A stretch of 64,000 nt of DNA from Arthrobacter glacialis (GCF_002909445.1 NZ_PPXC01000003.1:62001-126000), one strand, 5' to 3'. Counted from the first letter of the stretch, positions 44,917-54,584 are shown. The notes: generated from the letters alone by a model not told the origin. Numbers and translations are program-made.

Positions 44917-45532
44917 AGAGGGCCTTGATGATGTGCGGCAGCAGCGCACGGAACGCGTTGCCGCGGTGGCTGATGGCGTTCTTTTCAGCGCCTGTCAGCT
45001 CCGCGCAGGACTTGTCCAGGCCCAGGGGCGCCAGGATGGGGTCGTAGCCAAAGCCACCCTCGCCCCGTGGTTCGCTCAGCAGGGTTCCATCCAGGGTCCC
45101 CTTCTCCACAACGTCCACCGAGCCGTCGGGGCTGGCCAACGCCGCAGCGCACACAAAGCGGGCACCACGATGATCGGGGGCAATGTCTGAGAGCTGCGCC
45201 AACAGCAGATTGAGATTGGCCGTGTCATCGCCGTGTGTCCCCGCCCAGCGGGCAGAGAAGATCCCGGGCGCACCGCCGAGCACGTCTACGGCCAATCCTG
45301 AGTCGTCGGCTATGGCCAGGGCTCCGCTGAACTGTGCCACGGCGTGCGCCTTCAGTAACGCGTTCTGTGCAAAGGTGACACCCGTTTCGGCTACGTCGGG
45401 CGCTCCGAGAGCTCCGGCGTCGACCACGTCAGCATCCACATCCAAACCCGGCACCTGGCCGCGCAATAATTCACGCAGCTCACGCAGCTTGCCCTGGTTG
45501 TGGGTGGCCAAAACCAGCTTGGGTGCGCTCAT
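44906..45532 (-). CDS. rdgB: Non-canonical purine NTP pyrophosphatase (ITP/XTP)
   Basis: 208 residues. It hydrolyses ITP, dITP and XTP to keep them out of nucleic acids. LVLATHNQGKLRELRELL, ADDSGLAVDVLGGAPGIFSA and the C-terminal ISHRGNAFRAL are diagnostic. Its start overlaps the rph stop (TGATG), the conserved actinobacterial pair. The 3' end lies within a long palindrome, so its last residues (…SQL) come from repeat DNA. Confidence 0.95.
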   Translation of the reverse strand: MSAPKLVLATHNQGKLRELRELLRGQVPGLDVDADVVDAGALGAPDVAETGVTFAQNALLKAHAVAQFSGALAIADDSGLAVDVLGGAPGIFSARWAGTHGDDTANLNLLLAQLSDIAPDHRGARFVCAAALASPDGSVDVVEKGTLDGTLLSEPRGEGGFGYDPILAPLGLDKSCAELTGAEKNAISHRGNAFRALLPHIIKALSQL

Positions 45533-46278
45533 CAGAGGCCGAGGGTTTCGCGCTGAATCCGGGTCAGTTCGGTGGTGCCGATGAGGGCCAGATCGAGCAG
45601 CTGGTTCAGTTCGTCACGGTCAAAGGGTGCTCCTTCTGCGGTGCCCTGGACTTCGACGAACTTGCCGGAGCCGGTGACGACGACGTTCATGTCGGTCTCG
45701 GCGCGGACGTCCTCAACGTAGGGCAGGTCCAGCATGGGGACCCCGTCGATGATGCCCACGGAGATGGCGGAGACCGTGTCAATGAGCGGCTGGGCGTTCT
45801 TGGCGATCAGCTTGTTCTCCTTGGCGTAGGCGATGGCGTCGGCCAGTGCCACATAGGCGCCGGTGATCGCTGCCGTGCGGGTGCCGCCGTCGGCCTGAAG
45901 AACGTCGCAGTCCAGCACGATGGTGTTTTCGCCCAGGGCCTTGAGGTCGATGATGGAGCGCAATGAGCGGCCGATCAGACGGGAAATCTCATGGGTGCGG
46001 CCGCCAATTTTGCCCTTGACGGATTCGCGGGAGTTACGGGTGTTCGTGGCGCGCGGCAGCATCGCGTATTCGGCCGTGACCCAGCCGGTGCCTTCGCCTT
46101 TGAGCCAGCGCGGCACACCAGGTGTCAGGGATGCGGTGCACAACACGCGGGTGTTGCCGAATTCGATCAGTGCCGAGCCTTCGGCCTGCTTGGACCAGCC
46201 GCGGGTGATGGTGATGTCGCGGAGTTGGTCATTGGCGCGCCCGTCAGAGCGCAAGGAAACAGTTTCAGTGGATGTCAT
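45532..46278 (-). CDS. rph: Ribonuclease PH
   Basis: A 248-residue phosphate-dependent 3'-5' exoribonuclease that trims tRNA precursors. Family motifs: [50 protein letters not shown] (phosphate/RNA site) and [19 protein letters not shown]. Full length. First of the rph-rdgB pair. Confidence 0.96.
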   Translation of the reverse strand: MTSTETVSLRSDGRANDQLRDITITRGWSKQAEGSALIEFGNTRVLCTASLTPGVPRWLKGEGTGWVTAEYAMLPRATNTRNSRESVKGKIGGRTHEISRLIGRSLRSIIDLKALGENTIVLDCDVLQADGGTRTAAITGAYVALADAIAYAKENKLIAKNAQPLIDTVSAISVGIIDGVPMLDLPYVEDVRAETDMNVVVTGSGKFVEVQGTAEGAPFDRDELNQLLDLALIGTTELTRIQRETLGL

Positions 46279-46461
46279 GGTGACAAGCCTAGCGCCCGAG
46301 GGGCCACGAGCGAGCGCAGCGAGCTTGGGGAGGGCGCGACGGCGCTAGCGCCCGAGAGGCCAAGAGCGGGGGCCCACGGCCGCGAGGGACCCGCCGCGAG
46401 CTTGCGAGCGGTGGGAGCGGCTGGGGAGCAGCGAGGTTGGGGAGGGCGGCTACTGGCATCG

Positions 46462-46524
46462 ACTGCTGACCGTGGCCGCACAATGCCGCGTGCAACCATG
46501 CATCTCGCGGCTACGGTCAGCAGT
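46462..46524. repeat. Inverted repeat (18-nt arms)
   Basis: ACTGCTGACCGTGGCCGC (46462-46479) opposes GCGGCTACGGTCAGCAGT (46507-46524), with one G-T position. It lies directly beyond the terminator of the membrane protein gene at 46593. Confidence 0.8.
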
Positions 46525-46528
46525 GGTG

Positions 46529-46561
46529 AAAAAGGCGGCCCCCGGTGATGGGAGCCGCCTT
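46529..46561 (-). terminator. Intrinsic terminator after the 46593-47120 gene
   Basis: On the minus strand AAGGCGGC pairs with GCCGCCTT and five T follow. Confidence 0.85.
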
Positions 46562-46592
46562 GTGAAGCCCGCTGGACGGGAGGAATACGGAG

Positions 46593-47120
46593 CTAGGGGG
46601 TCTTGCTCGCCAGCTTGAAGTTCTTCTTCGCCGTGAAGAAGGCAGCCGCCGGACCGGTGAAGCACAGGACCATGGCAGCAATGCCGAGCAGCACCTGCAA
46701 GATGACGGCGATCCCGCCAGGCATGGTCATGCCAACAAGCTGCCCCAATGACAAGGCAGCCAACACCAAGCCCACAATGCGGGCCCAGCCCATGCCCTTC
46801 TTGATGAACAAGCCAATCACCACGTAGACAATGACACCCACAACACCAATGGCAAGGGAGGTCACCAGCGTAAACATAATGGTTGCGTCCACGATCTCCG
46901 GAGTGGTCTCAGGCATGTTCTGACCGGACAGCTGCTGCTCGACCTGGTTGCGGAAGGAATCCGAGGTCACGTTCATGATGCCAAGAATAGTGGCGACAAT
47001 ATGCAGCACCGCAGCGCCCAGAAGCATGAAGAAGATGGTGTTCATGATGGGCGGGGCAGTGGGTGCCTGCGCCGGAACAAAAGCTTCGGGTGCGGGGTTG
47101 TAGCGGGGCATTTCACTCAT
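46593..47120 (-). CDS. Small membrane protein, unknown function (4 TM)
   Basis: 175 residues. After a Pro-rich N-terminus come four hydrophobic helices (about residues 28-50, 80-105, 115-140, 145-165). I do not recognise a family. ATG 47120 (MSEMPRY) is spaced 8-9 nt from AAGGA; the ATG at 47129 is too close. It sits between the MBL gene and rph on the same strand, ending in its own terminator. Confidence 0.7.
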   Translation of the reverse strand: MSEMPRYNPAPEAFVPAQAPTAPPIMNTIFFMLLGAAVLHIVATILGIMNVTSDSFRNQVEQQLSGQNMPETTPEIVDATIMFTLVTSLAIGVVGVIVYVVIGLFIKKGMGWARIVGLVLAALSLGQLVGMTMPGGIAVILQVLLGIAAMVLCFTGPAAAFFTAKKNFKLASKTP

Positions 47121-47273
47121 GGTTGGCATCCTTATTTCATCTCATGTTCGACGGCGCAGGCCATCAGGTCTTGAGTCGAGCCTAACCGGACGGCCGGCCA
47201 AAAAGGATGATCCTTTGGGACGATATTCGCCGCCGAGAAGCCGCGAAGCCGAGAAGCCAAGGCATCCAAGAAA

Positions 47274-48071
47274 CTAGATGGTGTAGTGGACGCCCGCCAC
47301 GGCAGCGGCAACATCGCCGGAATATACTTCCTTGGCCTCGGCCACCACAGTGTTGGTGTCAGTCCAGACGGGGATATGCGTCAGGAGCAGGCGTTTCACA
47401 TTTGCTCGGGCTGCCGCTTCTCCTGCGCGCTTGCCGGTGAGGTGGACGTCGTTGATGGCATCATCGCGGCCCTCCTGGAAGGCCGCCTCGCACAGGAAGA
47501 AATTCGCGTCTTGGGCGGCGTCTTCCAGGCCCTGGCAGCTGTCGGTGTCCCCCGAATAAGTCATGACGGCCGTGCGGTCAAGACCCGTTCCGTCGTACTC
47601 CGTGACCTCAACCCGCAGCGCATAGGCTTCAGGGACTGGGTGGTTCACAGCGTACGGAGTCACCTTGAACGGACCCACAGTGACGGCTTCGCGTTCTTGC
47701 CAATTCTGGAAATCAAATTCCTCGTGCATGCCCGGATCAAGCTCCAGACCGTAGGCGGTGGCGAGCCTGTCAGCCGTCTCGGCAGGGCCCCAGACGGCGA
47801 TCCGGTCGCGGTTCCAGCCGTTGGGGCTCCACCGGACAGCCACGTGCAGGCCACACAAGTCCATGCAGTGGTCGGGGTGCAGGTGGCTGAGGAAGATGGC
47901 ATCGATGTCTTCCAGATCCATGTACTTCTGCGCGGCGCCCAGGGCACCGCTGCCCAGGTCGATCAGCACCCGCCAGGGCCTCACGCCGTCGTGCGCCGTC
48001 AGCAGGTAGCAGGACGCGGGCGACGCCGGGCCGGGGAATGACCCGCTGCATCCAACGATTGTTAACTTCAT
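47274..48071 (-). CDS. MBL-fold metal-dependent hydrolase
   Basis: 265 residues. The metal motif [13 protein letters not shown] (HxHxDH), the later [10 protein letters not shown] (Asp ligand) and [11 protein letters not shown] (His) form a complete metallo-beta-lactamase site of the RNase Z/phosphodiesterase-like branch. Its start overlaps the murI stop by ATGA. The murI-MBL-rph-rdgB order is conserved in actinobacteria, which hints at an RNA or nucleotide substrate; this is not established. Confidence 0.88.
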   Translation of the reverse strand: MKLTIVGCSGSFPGPASPASCYLLTAHDGVRPWRVLIDLGSGALGAAQKYMDLEDIDAIFLSHLHPDHCMDLCGLHVAVRWSPNGWNRDRIAVWGPAETADRLATAYGLELDPGMHEEFDFQNWQEREAVTVGPFKVTPYAVNHPVPEAYALRVEVTEYDGTGLDRTAVMTYSGDTDSCQGLEDAAQDANFFLCEAAFQEGRDDAINDVHLTGKRAGEAAARANVKRLLLTHIPVWTDTNTVVAEAKEVYSGDVAAAVAGVHYTI

Positions 48072-49105
48072 GTTTGCTCCCCCGCAACTGTTCCCGGCAT
48101 AGCAAGTCTGCCCATCGAATCCGCCAAAACAAAATTGGAGACGTGTGTGGCCGCTGGCCCGGTGGCGATCCTGCGGGCTGCGGCGATCATGTCCGGGGTG
48201 ATGCGGGCCAAGGATCCTGTGGGGTAATGGGCCGCCACGTGGCTGACTTGTTCCACGCCACGGACTTCCGGGCCCAGGAAGCGCCGGGCCAGCACGCCGA
48301 AGCTGCCGGCGTCGCCTGTGGACAGGAAATTGTGGGTGGGCGGCTGCTCGGAAACGCGCTCAAGGTCGTGGCTGACCAGCGCCTTGTAGACGTCCTTGGC
48401 GGTTTCCTCGGCGCTGGAGACCAGGGTGACCGAGTCTCCCATCACGTAGGAGATGACACCTGTGAGTAGCGGATAGTGCGTGCAGCCCAGGACCAGCGTG
48501 TCCACCTGGGCAGCCTTGAGCGGGGCCAGGTATTCTTCGGCGGTGGTGAGTAGCTCGGCGCCTGCCGTGATGCCGGATTCCACAAAGCGCACAAAGTCCG
48601 GGCAGGCCACGGAGGTGATGCTCAGATCCGGGGCCGCAGCAAAGGTGTCCTCATAAGCTCGCGAACCAACAGTTGCAACGGTGCCAATGACGCCCACCTT
48701 GCCGCTGCGGGTTGCTGCCACGGCGCGCCGAACGGCCGGCTGGATCACCTCAATGACGGGAATCCCGTAGCGGGCTGTGTAGCGTTCCCGGGCATCGCGC
48801 AGCACGGCAGCGGAGGCAGAGTTACAGGCAATGACCAGCAGTTTGACCCCGGAGTCAACCAGTTCATCCATGACGCCCAGGGCGTTGGCCCGGACCTCGG
48901 CAATGGGCAGCGGACCATAGGGGCCGTTCGCTGTGTCGCCAACGTACATGATGGATTCGTTGGGCAGTTGGTCAATCACAGCCCGGGCCACTGTCAGCCC
49001 GCCCACACCGGAATCAAAAATACCGATGGCCCGTTCGGACACGGCGCCCTGCGCCCCGGTGGTGCCAACGGTTGGTGTTGGGGCTGTTCGTGGATGTGTG
49101 CTCAT
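48068..49105 (-). CDS. murI: Glutamate racemase
   Basis: Makes D-glutamate for peptidoglycan. Both catalytic cysteines are visible: [14 protein letters not shown] and [16 protein letters not shown]-terminal [17 protein letters not shown] and [12 protein letters not shown] are typical. With the ATG at 49105 ([10 protein letters not shown]) the protein is 345 residues, longer than the usual 260-290 because of a disordered start of about 25 residues and a C-terminal extension after residue 280. GGAACG is the only ribosome-site-like sequence. Confidence 0.94.
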   Translation of the reverse strand: MSTHPRTAPTPTVGTTGAQGAVSERAIGIFDSGVGGLTVARAVIDQLPNESIMYVGDTANGPYGPLPIAEVRANALGVMDELVDSGVKLLVIACNSASAAVLRDARERYTARYGIPVIEVIQPAVRRAVAATRSGKVGVIGTVATVGSRAYEDTFAAAPDLSITSVACPDFVRFVESGITAGAELLTTAEEYLAPLKAAQVDTLVLGCTHYPLLTGVISYVMGDSVTLVSSAEETAKDVYKALVSHDLERVSEQPPTHNFLSTGDAGSFGVLARRFLGPEVRGVEQVSHVAAHYPTGSLARITPDMIAAARRIATGPAATHVSNFVLADSMGRLAMPGTVAGEQT

Positions 49106-49166
49106 GATCGTTCCAACAATAGTTTGTTTGCCAGCCCAGCTGTTGCTATTGCGGCTAAAAACACAA

Positions 49167-49733
49167 CTACTTTGCGCGCTGCAGAGTAGCCAGCATGGCT
49201 TGGACAAGGCTTTCCTGGAGCCAGGAGACAAAGTTGTAGACCAGGCTCAGGTAGCTGTCCACATCCTCGGCATCGCCCCAGTCCTGAACTTCATGGACCC
49301 GTTCGGCGTCTTCCTCGTCACGGATTTCAAGCCTTTCAGCCAGCACCAGGCGGATGTCATTCAGGGCCATGGCCCATAGCTTTGCCGCTTCCGGATCCAA
49401 CACCAGCTTCTCGGAGTCCAACGCCATCGAGGCTGCGCGCAGGGCACCAATCTTGGTTTCGCGCAGTGAACGTTCGGTGAGCTGGCGGAACTCAAGGGCA
49501 GCGTCGTCGTCCTCCTTCACCGCGTCAGGGAGCAGACGCAGCAGCGCCGGATCGACCGGCACCTGCACGTCCATGTCAAGGCCAATCAAGGCCGCCAGCG
49601 GGTCCTCGTGGGCGGGGGTTTCAGGCTCAAGCATGGTGATGATGTCGGCAAAAAGCTTGCGCAACAGATCGCGCTCGGCAGGTTCCAAGTAGCCGGTAAT
49701 GCCGCGGCGCCCGGCGGAGAAGGCCTTAGCCAC
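49167..49733 (-). CDS. DUF2017 family protein
   Basis: 188 residues, helical and acidic, ending [21 protein letters not shown]. This family is found next to clpS across actinobacteria; its function is unknown. GTG 49733 (MAKAFSAG) overlaps the clpS end by 8 bp and has AAGGGCGG upstream; longer frames would overlap clpS far more. Confidence 0.82.
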   Translation of the reverse strand: MAKAFSAGRRGITGYLEPAERDLLRKLFADIITMLEPETPAHEDPLAALIGLDMDVQVPVDPALLRLLPDAVKEDDDAALEFRQLTERSLRETKIGALRAASMALDSEKLVLDPEAAKLWAMALNDIRLVLAERLEIRDEEDAERVHEVQDWGDAEDVDSYLSLVYNFVSWLQESLVQAMLATLQRAK

Positions 49734-50031
49734 GGTTGCCGCCCTTTTGGACCGTTGCCCACAAACCAAATCCGTGCATGGCCACAGCGTGTGCTTCCAT
49801 TTTTTCCTTTGCTCCATGGGCCACGGCGGATTTGCCCTCCGTGTGGACCTGCAGCATCAATTTCGCCGCCTTTGCCTCTGAATAGCCAAAATAACTTTGG
49901 AAGACGTAACTGACATAGCTCATCAAATTAACCGGGTCGTTCCACACGATTAATTCCCACGGGATGTCCGGGGAGATGAGTTCGCTGGTTGAGACTTCCC
50001 GGACTGTTTCCGGGGCTGTGCTGACACTCAT
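49726..50031 (-). CDS. clpS: ATP-dependent Clp protease adaptor ClpS
   Basis: 101 residues. It hands N-end-rule substrates to ClpAP/Clp[22 protein letters not shown] contains the N-degron pocket (NDP…), and [20 protein letters not shown] the ClpA-binding face. It is coupled to DUF2017 and divergent from pncB. Confidence 0.93.
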   Translation of the reverse strand: MSVSTAPETVREVSTSELISPDIPWELIVWNDPVNLMSYVSYVFQSYFGYSEAKAAKLMLQVHTEGKSAVAHGAKEKMEAHAVAMHGFGLWATVQKGGNRG

Positions 50032-50068
50032 GTGTCCATTCTAGTGTTGCCGCACTAAAGTAAATTCC

Positions 50069-51412
50069 GTGACTACGCCATCAAACTGGGGCCACCCCCG
50101 CACTTCATTGTTTACGGATCACTATGAGCTGACAATGCTGCAGGCAGCGTTGCACTCCGGTGCCGCACACCGCCGCAGCGTGTTTGAGGCTTTTGCCCGG
50201 CGCCTGCCAGATGGCCGCCGGTACGGTGTTGTGGGCGGCACGGGACGTTTGTTGGAAGGTTTGGAGCACTTCCGCTTTGGCCCGGATGAGCTCAATTTCC
50301 TGGCCAACAACAACGTTGTCAACGACGAAACCCTGGCCTGGCTCTCGGATTTCAAGTTCTCCGGCGACGTCTACGGTTATGCAGAGGGCGAACTCTATTT
50401 CCCCAATTCGCCCATTCTGACCATTGAATCCACGTTTGCCGAGGCCTGCATCCTGGAAACGTATGTGCTCTCGGTGCTCAACCACGACTCCGCCATCGCT
50501 TCCGCCGCTTCCCGCATGATCGGTGCTGCCGGCGCCCGCCCCTGCATTGAGATGGGGTCGCGGCGCACGCAGGAGGAGTCGGCCGTTGCCGCCTCCCGGG
50601 CCGCCGTCATCGCCGGTTTCCACAGCACCTCCAACCTCGAGTGCGGTTTGCGCTACGGTGTCCTGACCCAGGGCACAGCCGCGCATTCCTTCACGCTCCT
50701 GCACGACTCCGAGGAAGCAGCCTTCCGCGCCCAGATCGGTTCCATGGGTGCCGGAACCACGCTGCTGGTTGACACGTACGACGTCGAAGCCGCAGTTCGC
50801 AAGGCCGTCGCCATTGCGGGCCCCGCCTTGGGCGGCGTGCGGCTGGATTCCGGCGATCTTCTCGCCCAGGCGCGCGACGTCCGGGCCCTGCTGGATTCGC
50901 TGGGGAACACCAGCACCCGCATCACAGTGACCAGCGATCTCGACGAGTTCGCCATTGCCGCCCTGGCCGCGGCACCTGTGGACTCCTACGGTGTCGGGAC
51001 ATCCCTGGTGACCGGATCCGGCGCCCCCACAGCCTCCATGGTGTACAAACTGGTCTCGCGCGAGGGTGACGACGGCGAGTTCGTCTCGGTGGCCAAGGCC
51101 GCCAAGAACAAGGCCAGCGTGGGCGGGCGGAAGTACGCCATGCGCCGCCTGAATGGCTCTGGCATTGCCACGGCGGAAGTTGTGGGCATCGGCCACGAGC
51201 CAGCCTCAGACAACAACGACAGGCCGCTGCTGGCCAAGTTCATGACCGGCGGCGTGCTCGCAGCTGGGTGGACCGGTGCCGAGGGCGTGGTGCGGGCAAC
51301 GGCCCGCCATGCCGCTTCCATGGCGGAGATGCCGGGAGCGGCACGCCGGCTCCAGCGCGGGGACGCCGTCATCCCCACTGAATACGAACAAGCAACAACC
51401 CCAAGGAACTAA
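50069..51412 (+). CDS. pncB: Nicotinate phosphoribosyltransferase
   Basis: 447 residues. It makes nicotinate mononucleotide from nicotinic acid and PRPP (Preiss-Handler salvage). SLFTDHYELTMLQAALHSG is the family N-terminus. The phosphohistidine/PRPP region includes GTAAHSFTLLHDSEEAAF, and GVRLDSGDLLAQARDVR is typical. GTG start with only a weak ribosome site, possibly leaderless. pncA follows after 12 bp, so the pair forms a salvage operon. Confidence 0.93.
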   Translation: MTTPSNWGHPRTSLFTDHYELTMLQAALHSGAAHRRSVFEAFARRLPDGRRYGVVGGTGRLLEGLEHFRFGPDELNFLANNNVVNDETLAWLSDFKFSGDVYGYAEGELYFPNSPILTIESTFAEACILETYVLSVLNHDSAIASAASRMIGAAGARPCIEMGSRRTQEESAVAASRAAVIAGFHSTSNLECGLRYGVLTQGTAAHSFTLLHDSEEAAFRAQIGSMGAGTTLLVDTYDVEAAVRKAVAIAGPALGGVRLDSGDLLAQARDVRALLDSLGNTSTRITVTSDLDEFAIAALAAAPVDSYGVGTSLVTGSGAPTASMVYKLVSREGDDGEFVSVAKAAKNKASVGGRKYAMRRLNGSGIATAEVVGIGHEPASDNNDRPLLAKFMTGGVLAAGWTGAEGVVRATARHAASMAEMPGAARRLQRGDAVIPTEYEQATTPRN

Positions 51413-51424
51413 AAGGAGTTACTC

Positions 51425-52042
51425 ATGGCCAAGGCCCTGATTATTGTTGATGTCCAGAACGATTTTTGCGAAGGCGGATCACTTGCCGTGACTGGCGGGG
51501 CTGACCTTGCCAGCGAGATCACTGAGTTGATTGCCGACGCACCCGACTTTGACTTCATTGTCGCCACCCAGGACTGGCATGTGGATCCGGGCAGCCACTT
51601 CTCGGATGCCCCTGACTTCCGCACCAGCTGGCCGGTTCACTGCGTTGCTGGTTCCAAGGGCGCCGCCCTGCACCGCAACCTGGACACCGAGGACATTGAC
51701 GCTTACTTCCGCAAGGGCAAGTTCGACGCCGCCTACTCGGGCTTCGACGGCCTGCTGGCACCCGAGGACGAGGTTGCCGTCGGCGAACGTGAGGCGCACG
51801 AGTCCGCCGATGTGGACGCCGAGTCCCCCCTCAGTCTGGATGACTGGCTCCGCGAGAACGACGTCGAGGATGTGGTCATCGTGGGCCTCGCCACCGACCA
51901 CTGCGTCCGTGCGACGGCACTTGATGCCGTCAACGCCGGCTACAACACCACGGTGCTGCGCGACTACATTGCGGGCGTTGACGAAGACGCCAGCGAAGAC
52001 GTCTTGGAAGAACTCGAAGACGCAGGCGTGGAGGTCAAGTAG
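51425..52042 (+). CDS. pncA: Nicotinamidase (pyrazinamidase family)
   Basis: 205 residues. It deamidates nicotinamide to nicotinate, the substrate of PncB upstream. Catalytic triad: Asp9 (IVDVQNDF), Lys97 (YFRKGKFDAAYSG) and Cys150 (LATDHCVRATALDA). Metal ligands Asp50, His52, His58 lie in TQDWHVDPGSHF, with His72 nearby. AAAGGAG precedes the ATG. An acidic C-terminus is the only oddity. Confidence 0.94.
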   Translation: MAKALIIVDVQNDFCEGGSLAVTGGADLASEITELIADAPDFDFIVATQDWHVDPGSHFSDAPDFRTSWPVHCVAGSKGAALHRNLDTEDIDAYFRKGKFDAAYSGFDGLLAPEDEVAVGEREAHESADVDAESPLSLDDWLRENDVEDVVIVGLATDHCVRATALDAVNAGYNTTVLRDYIAGVDEDASEDVLEELEDAGVEVK

Positions 52043-52088
52043 TCCCCACGCCCTCCCCAGCCTCGCAAGCTCGGCCGCGTGGGCCAAG

Positions 52089-52158
52089 AACTGACCCGCA
52101 GAAAACGGCGAAAATCACCTCCAAATCGAGGATTTTCGCCGTTTTCTGCGGGTTAGTT
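52089..52158. repeat. Long inverted repeat (28-nt arms), family A
   Basis: AACTGACCCGCAGAAAACGG starts the left arm (52089-52116), complementary to 52131-52158 with one G-U-type mismatch. The right arm ends exactly at the base before the helicase stop codon (52159). The arm closely matches the repeat at 36424-36497. No T-run. Confidence 0.92.
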
Positions 52159-53928
52159 TTATTTGCGGCCGATAAACCAGTCCTGGAGTTTCTTCATCCG
52201 CATCTGCAGCTGCGATTCGTTGGCCTGGGCCACGGCAGGTCCGCCACAGATGCGGCGCAGTTCGCTGTGGACCATGCCGTGCGGCATACCAGAGCGGGCA
52301 CTCCACGCCGATACGTTTTTGGCCAGCTCGTTGCGCAGATCCATCAACATTCGGTGATCAATCAAGGGCGGCGCTTCAGGCTCCGCTGCGGGAGCCTTCT
52401 TGCGGCGCCGGGTTTGCTGATCTGCCTGGCGCTGGCGCAGCAGGACACCCATTTGATCGGCGTCGAGCAACCCGGGAATGCCCAGGAAGTCCATTTCATC
52501 GTCACTGCCGATGGCCCCGCCAGTGCCGAATTCGCCGCCGTCGAACAAGACGCGGTCAAAGGACGCCTGGGATTCCAGCGCCTCAAACTTGAACTTCTCC
52601 ATGGTGTCGGAGGCTTTTTCTTCACGGTTGGCTTCCTCCATCTCGGCGTCTTCTTCCATGAAACCATCGGGATCTTTGTCCGGACGGTCCAAGGCGTGGT
52701 CGCGTTCGAGCTCAAGTTCGTTGGCCAATCCCATCAAGTTGGGCACCGAGGGCAGGAAGATCGACGCCGTTTCGCCCCTTTTCCGGGACCGCACAAAACG
52801 CCCGATGGCCTGAGCAAAGAACAGCGGGGTTGCCGTGGAGGTTGCGTAAACACCGACGGCCAGGCGCGGTACGTCAACGCCTTCGGTCACCATCCGCACA
52901 GCCACCATCCATCGATTGTCCCCGGCGGAGAACGCGTCGATCTTGTCTGAGGCCTTGGCGTCGTCGGACAGAATAACTGTGGGAGAGCTGCCGGTAATTT
53001 TCTTCAGCTGGTCGGCGTAGGCGCGGGCGTCCTCGTGATCAGTGGCAATGACCAGAGCACCGGCGTCGGGCACTGCCCTGCGAACTTCGGTGAGTCGCTT
53101 GTCAGCAGCAGCGAGTACGGCCGGAATCCACTCCCCTGCCGGGTTTAGCGCCGTACGCCACGCATGGGCTGTGACGTCCTTGGTGACAGCTTCGCCCAGT
53201 GTCGCGGCCATTTCCTCACCGGCGCTGGTCCGCCACCGCATTTGCCCCGAGTAGGCCATGAACATGACAGGGCGCACCACATGATCCTTGAGCGCTTCGC
53301 CATACCCATAGTTGTAGTCGGCCTTGGAACGGCGAATCCCGTCACGGTCTTCGACGTACTCCACAAACGGAATCGCTGCGGTGTCGGAACGAAACGGCGT
53401 TCCGGTCAGAGCCAGACGGCGCGCGGCAGGGTCAAATGCTTCACGGATACCATCGCCCCAGCTCAGTGCGTCACCGCCGTGGTGGATCTCATCCATGATG
53501 ACCAGCGTCCGGGCGGCCTCAGTCTTGGCCCGGTGCAGCATGGGCTTGCTGGCCACCTGCGCGTAGGTCACTGCGACACCCACGAACCCCTTGCCGTGAC
53601 GGCCGTCAGCGTTCTTGAAGTTGGGATCAATGGCGATACCCACCTTGGCGGCGGCATCCGCCCACTGGCGTTTCAGGTGGTCGGTGGGGGTGACGATGGT
53701 GACCCTGTTGATGGTGCCACGGGCCATAAGCTCGGTGGCAATGTGCAGGGCAAAGGTCGTCTTACCGGCGCCTGGGGTAGCGACGGCCAAGAAGTCCTTA
53801 GGGTTTTCGGTAAAGTACTTCTCCATGGCTTCTTTCTGCCATGCTCGAAGTTTTTGGGCCGTTCCCCATGCAGCACGCTCAGGGTAGGCCGGAGGCAGCG
53901 ACGGGCCACCAAACAATGTTTCCGTCAC
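52159..53928 (-). CDS. DEAD/DEAH-box helicase (superfamily 2)
   Basis: 589 residues. Motif I AVATPGAGKTTFALH, motif II IMDEIHHGGDA, motif III LALTGTPFRSD and motif VI QAIGRFVRSRKRG show a complete SF2 helicase core resembling the type III restriction-subunit/XPB group. The C-terminal 130 residues are charged, with no nuclease motif I can see. GTG start with GGAG five bases upstream. Common in actinobacteria beside the DUF3039 gene; role unknown, probably nucleic-acid repair. Confidence 0.88.
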   Translation of the reverse strand: MTETLFGGPSLPPAYPERAAWGTAQKLRAWQKEAMEKYFTENPKDFLAVATPGAGKTTFALHIATELMARGTINRVTIVTPTDHLKRQWADAAAKVGIAIDPNFKNADGRHGKGFVGVAVTYAQVASKPMLHRAKTEAARTLVIMDEIHHGGDALSWGDGIREAFDPAARRLALTGTPFRSDTAAIPFVEYVEDRDGIRRSKADYNYGYGEALKDHVVRPVMFMAYSGQMRWRTSAGEEMAATLGEAVTKDVTAHAWRTALNPAGEWIPAVLAAADKRLTEVRRAVPDAGALVIATDHEDARAYADQLKKITGSSPTVILSDDAKASDKIDAFSAGDNRWMVAVRMVTEGVDVPRLAVGVYATSTATPLFFAQAIGRFVRSRKRGETASIFLPSVPNLMGLANELELERDHALDRPDKDPDGFMEEDAEMEEANREEKASDTMEKFKFEALESQASFDRVLFDGGEFGTGGAIGSDDEMDFLGIPGLLDADQMGVLLRQRQADQQTRRRKKAPAAEPEAPPLIDHRMLMDLRNELAKNVSAWSARSGMPHGMVHSELRRICGGPAVAQANESQLQMRMKKLQDWFIGRK

Positions 53929-54032
53929 GAATTCTCCGCCATCCTTGTCACTTCATTCTTTGCTCCGCGTCCGGAACCGGGCACGGTAAAACAACGGCCA
54001 TGAGGCCGCACAAAATTTAGGGTGAAGCCAAG

Positions 54033-54356
54033 TTACTTCTTGGGTTCCTTGGGGCCTTTACCCTTGCCGCCCTCGGGCTTCAGGCCATCGTAAATGGCCT
54101 TGCAGTCTGGGCAGACCGGGAACTTATGCGGATCCCGGCCGGGGGTCCAGACCTTGCCACACAGGGCCACCACGGGGTCGCCTGTCATGGCAGATTCCAT
54201 GATTTTTTCCTTGCGAACATAGTGCGAGAACCGCTCGCTGTCGCCAGGTTCTACTTCCTGTTGCAATTCCTGGCGCTCGATCACGGCGGTGGAACCACCG
54301 CTGCGCTCAGGATTTCCCGTGGGCTGGTTTTCGAAGGGGTCTGGAGGCAAACTCAT
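54033..54356 (-). CDS. DUF3039 domain protein
   Basis: 107 residues. HYVRKEKIMESAMTGDPVVA, then LCGKVWTPGRDPHKFPVCPD and CKAIYD carry the conserved Cys residues (C…CxxC), probably a zinc ribbon. A family of unknown function restricted to actinobacteria. It is transcribed towards the helicase gene, 104 bp away. Confidence 0.88.
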   Translation of the reverse strand: MSLPPDPFENQPTGNPERSGGSTAVIERQELQQEVEPGDSERFSHYVRKEKIMESAMTGDPVVALCGKVWTPGRDPHKFPVCPDCKAIYDGLKPEGGKGKGPKEPKK

Positions 54357-54513
54357 AAAACCATTCTAGCGGCAACACGATCACGACTCACCGAGGCATC
54401 CATCGATTTGGGATATCAGCTGTCCACCGCGGCTGCGCAAAGTCCAACGCTCCAGCAGCAACTGCGCTGGCGTTTCAGTTTTTTCAGCCAGGGCGGCAAT
54501 AGCCTGTGAAAAA

Positions 54514-54565
54514 ACGTGCGGCGGGGAGGGAAGTTAAGTGATTAACTTCCCTCCCCGCCGCACGT
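54514..54565 (-). terminator. Strong intrinsic terminator after nagB (24-nt perfect arms)
   Basis: ACGTGCGGCGGGGAGGGAAG begins the left arm; the exact complement follows after a 4-nt GTGA loop. On the minus strand the hairpin ends in six T. It lies 56 bp past the nagB stop. Its arms are much longer than an ordinary terminator needs. Confidence 0.92.
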
Positions 54566-54584
54566 CAAACTGCTTAGGCGCCAG

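Larger units (their letters stand above)
46279..46592. other. GC-rich repeat region upstream of rph
   Basis: 314 bp without a gene. CTAGCGCCCGAG…GAGCG occurs at 46289-46312 and 46345-46368 (22 of 24 identical), and GCAGCGAGNTTGGGGAGGGC at 46316-46336 and 46428-46448. A related reverse copy (CGCCCTCCCCAGCCTCGC) lies at 52049-52066. An inverted repeat (46462-46524) and a terminator (46529-46561) complete the region. Confidence 0.65.

Noticed and set aside
50042-50057. TAGTG…CACTA inverted repeat upstream of pncB as a second NrtR site
   Set aside because: Only the outer five bases match; the TCAA/TTGA core of the nad operator is missing, so regulation by the same protein is unsupported.
52159-54356. 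Defence system formed by the helicase and DUF3039 genes
   Set aside because: No nuclease or other effector domain is visible, and the pair is a common core arrangement in actinobacteria rather than an island.
54357-54513. Gene between DUF3039 and the nagB terminator
   Set aside because: No frame with start, ribosome site and protein-like composition; appears to be plain intergenic DNA.
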